Shown piece by piece: positions 10,911 to 11,156 of a DNA stretch of 11,156 nucleotides (its first letter is position 1; the number at the start of each line of letters is the position of its first letter). The notes beneath the pieces were generated by a model. The model saw only the letters and a program-made list of their open reading frames with translations. It ran no database searches and was not told the origin of the DNA. This stretch comes from Paracoccaceae bacterium (GTDB taxonomy: Bacteria; Pseudomonadota; Alphaproteobacteria; Rhodobacterales; Rhodobacteraceae), in NCBI GenBank assembly GCA_003564655.1, contig PXES01000390.1:1-11156 (forward strand), given 5' to 3'. The position numbers and the translations under genes were made by a program.

Positions 10911-11156
10911 TCAGAATCGCTCGCGCACATGCAGATGATCATGCGCGCGCGCCTCTTGCCCATGGGCATGCGCATCGCGCCGCGTCTCGACCGGGATCAG
11001 GAACAGGCTGCCATGCGTCACGCCGCGCTGGCTCAGCACTCCATCAGCATAGGCGCGCAGCGCCGCCACGGGGCCGCGCAGGATGGCGGTCTCGAGGCAG
11101 GTATCGTGGTCGAGATGCACATGGCTGGTGGTGACGCTCAGCGTATGGTGGTCGTG
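10911..11156 (-). CDS. nikR: Nickel-responsive transcriptional regulator NikR, C-terminal part
   Basis: The last 81 residues of a NikR protein, continuing beyond the window edge; TGA is at 10913-10911. This is the ACT-like metal-binding and tetramerisation domain; the ribbon-helix-helix DNA-binding domain lies outside. The fragment starts exactly at the high-affinity nickel site: His1, His12, His14 and Cys20 (HDHHTLSVTTSHVHLDHDTC) match the spacing of E. coli His76, His87, His89 and Cys95. LETAILRGPVAALRAYADGVLSQRGVTHGSLFLIP (21-55) completes the domain. E. coli NikR ends just after this point, whereas here about 24 residues follow (ETRRDAHAHGQEARAHDHLHVRERF), including five histidines. NikR represses nickel uptake genes when nickel is sufficient; its targets are probably beyond the edge. 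Transcribed toward rsmA. Confidence 0.92.
   Translation of the reverse strand, partial: HDHHTLSVTTSHVHLDHDTCLETAILRGPVAALRAYADGVLSQRGVTHGSLFLIPVETRRDAHAHGQEARAHDHLHVRERF

Noticed and set aside
10372..11134. Several open frames (10372-10869 -, 10403-10975 -, 10598-11134 +) in the rsmA-nikR gap
   Set aside because: All are Arg/Ala/Pro-rich, overlap one another, lack recognisable domains and third-position bias; the ones extending past 10911 overlap nikR.

Overview
The window looks like a chromosomal segment of a high-GC alphaproteobacterium of the Rhodobacterales (Rhodobacter/Paracoccus type). The basis is family knowledge plus gene order: NYN-domain protein, folK, rpoZ, a single bifunctional rsh, a DUF2062 membrane protein, pdxJ and acpS form a block familiar from that order, next to a methylsuccinyl-CoA dehydrogenase of the ethylmalonyl-CoA pathway. 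I see no CRISPR array, insertion sequence, tRNA or rRNA.

Layout. 1-534 is the C-terminal half of a BNR/Asp-box beta-propeller protein on the + strand. It converges on mcd (565-2226, - strand). A divergent intergenic region with a candidate operator leads to a TauE/SafE permease (2417-3187, +), which converges across a perfect 28-base palindrome on a small NYN-domain protein (3221-3799, -). Divergent from that gene is the + strand run folK (3918-4493), rpoZ (4591-4950), rsh (5009-7126), DUF2062 protein (7163-7792), pdxJ (7856-8608) and acpS (8615-9019). The rpoZ-rsh-DUF2062 genes are closely spaced and probably co-transcribed. pdxJ-acpS are separated by 6 bases, and pdxJ may have its own promoter. 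Starts were re-chosen for mcd and pdxJ from Shine-Dalgarno placement.

After acpS the expected lepB-rnc-era genes are missing. Instead comes a 326-base non-coding stretch with four hairpins in a row, one carrying a very strong G-quadruplex motif on the - strand in its loop. Then comes rsmA (9346-10191, +), without the lptD/surA/pdxA neighbours it often has. A 719-base, very GC-rich stretch without a convincing gene follows. The window ends inside nikR (10911-11156, -), a nickel-responsive repressor whose C-terminus has an added histidine-rich tail.

The genes are mostly housekeeping: folate and pyridoxal phosphate synthesis, carrier-protein activation, the RNA polymerase omega subunit and ppGpp metabolism, ribosome maturation, and acetate/C1-type carbon assimilation. 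I do not see a new multi-gene system. The parts worth a second look are in the intergenic DNA (mcd promoter, rsh start region, acpS-rsmA and rsmA-nikR gaps) and in the NikR tail.
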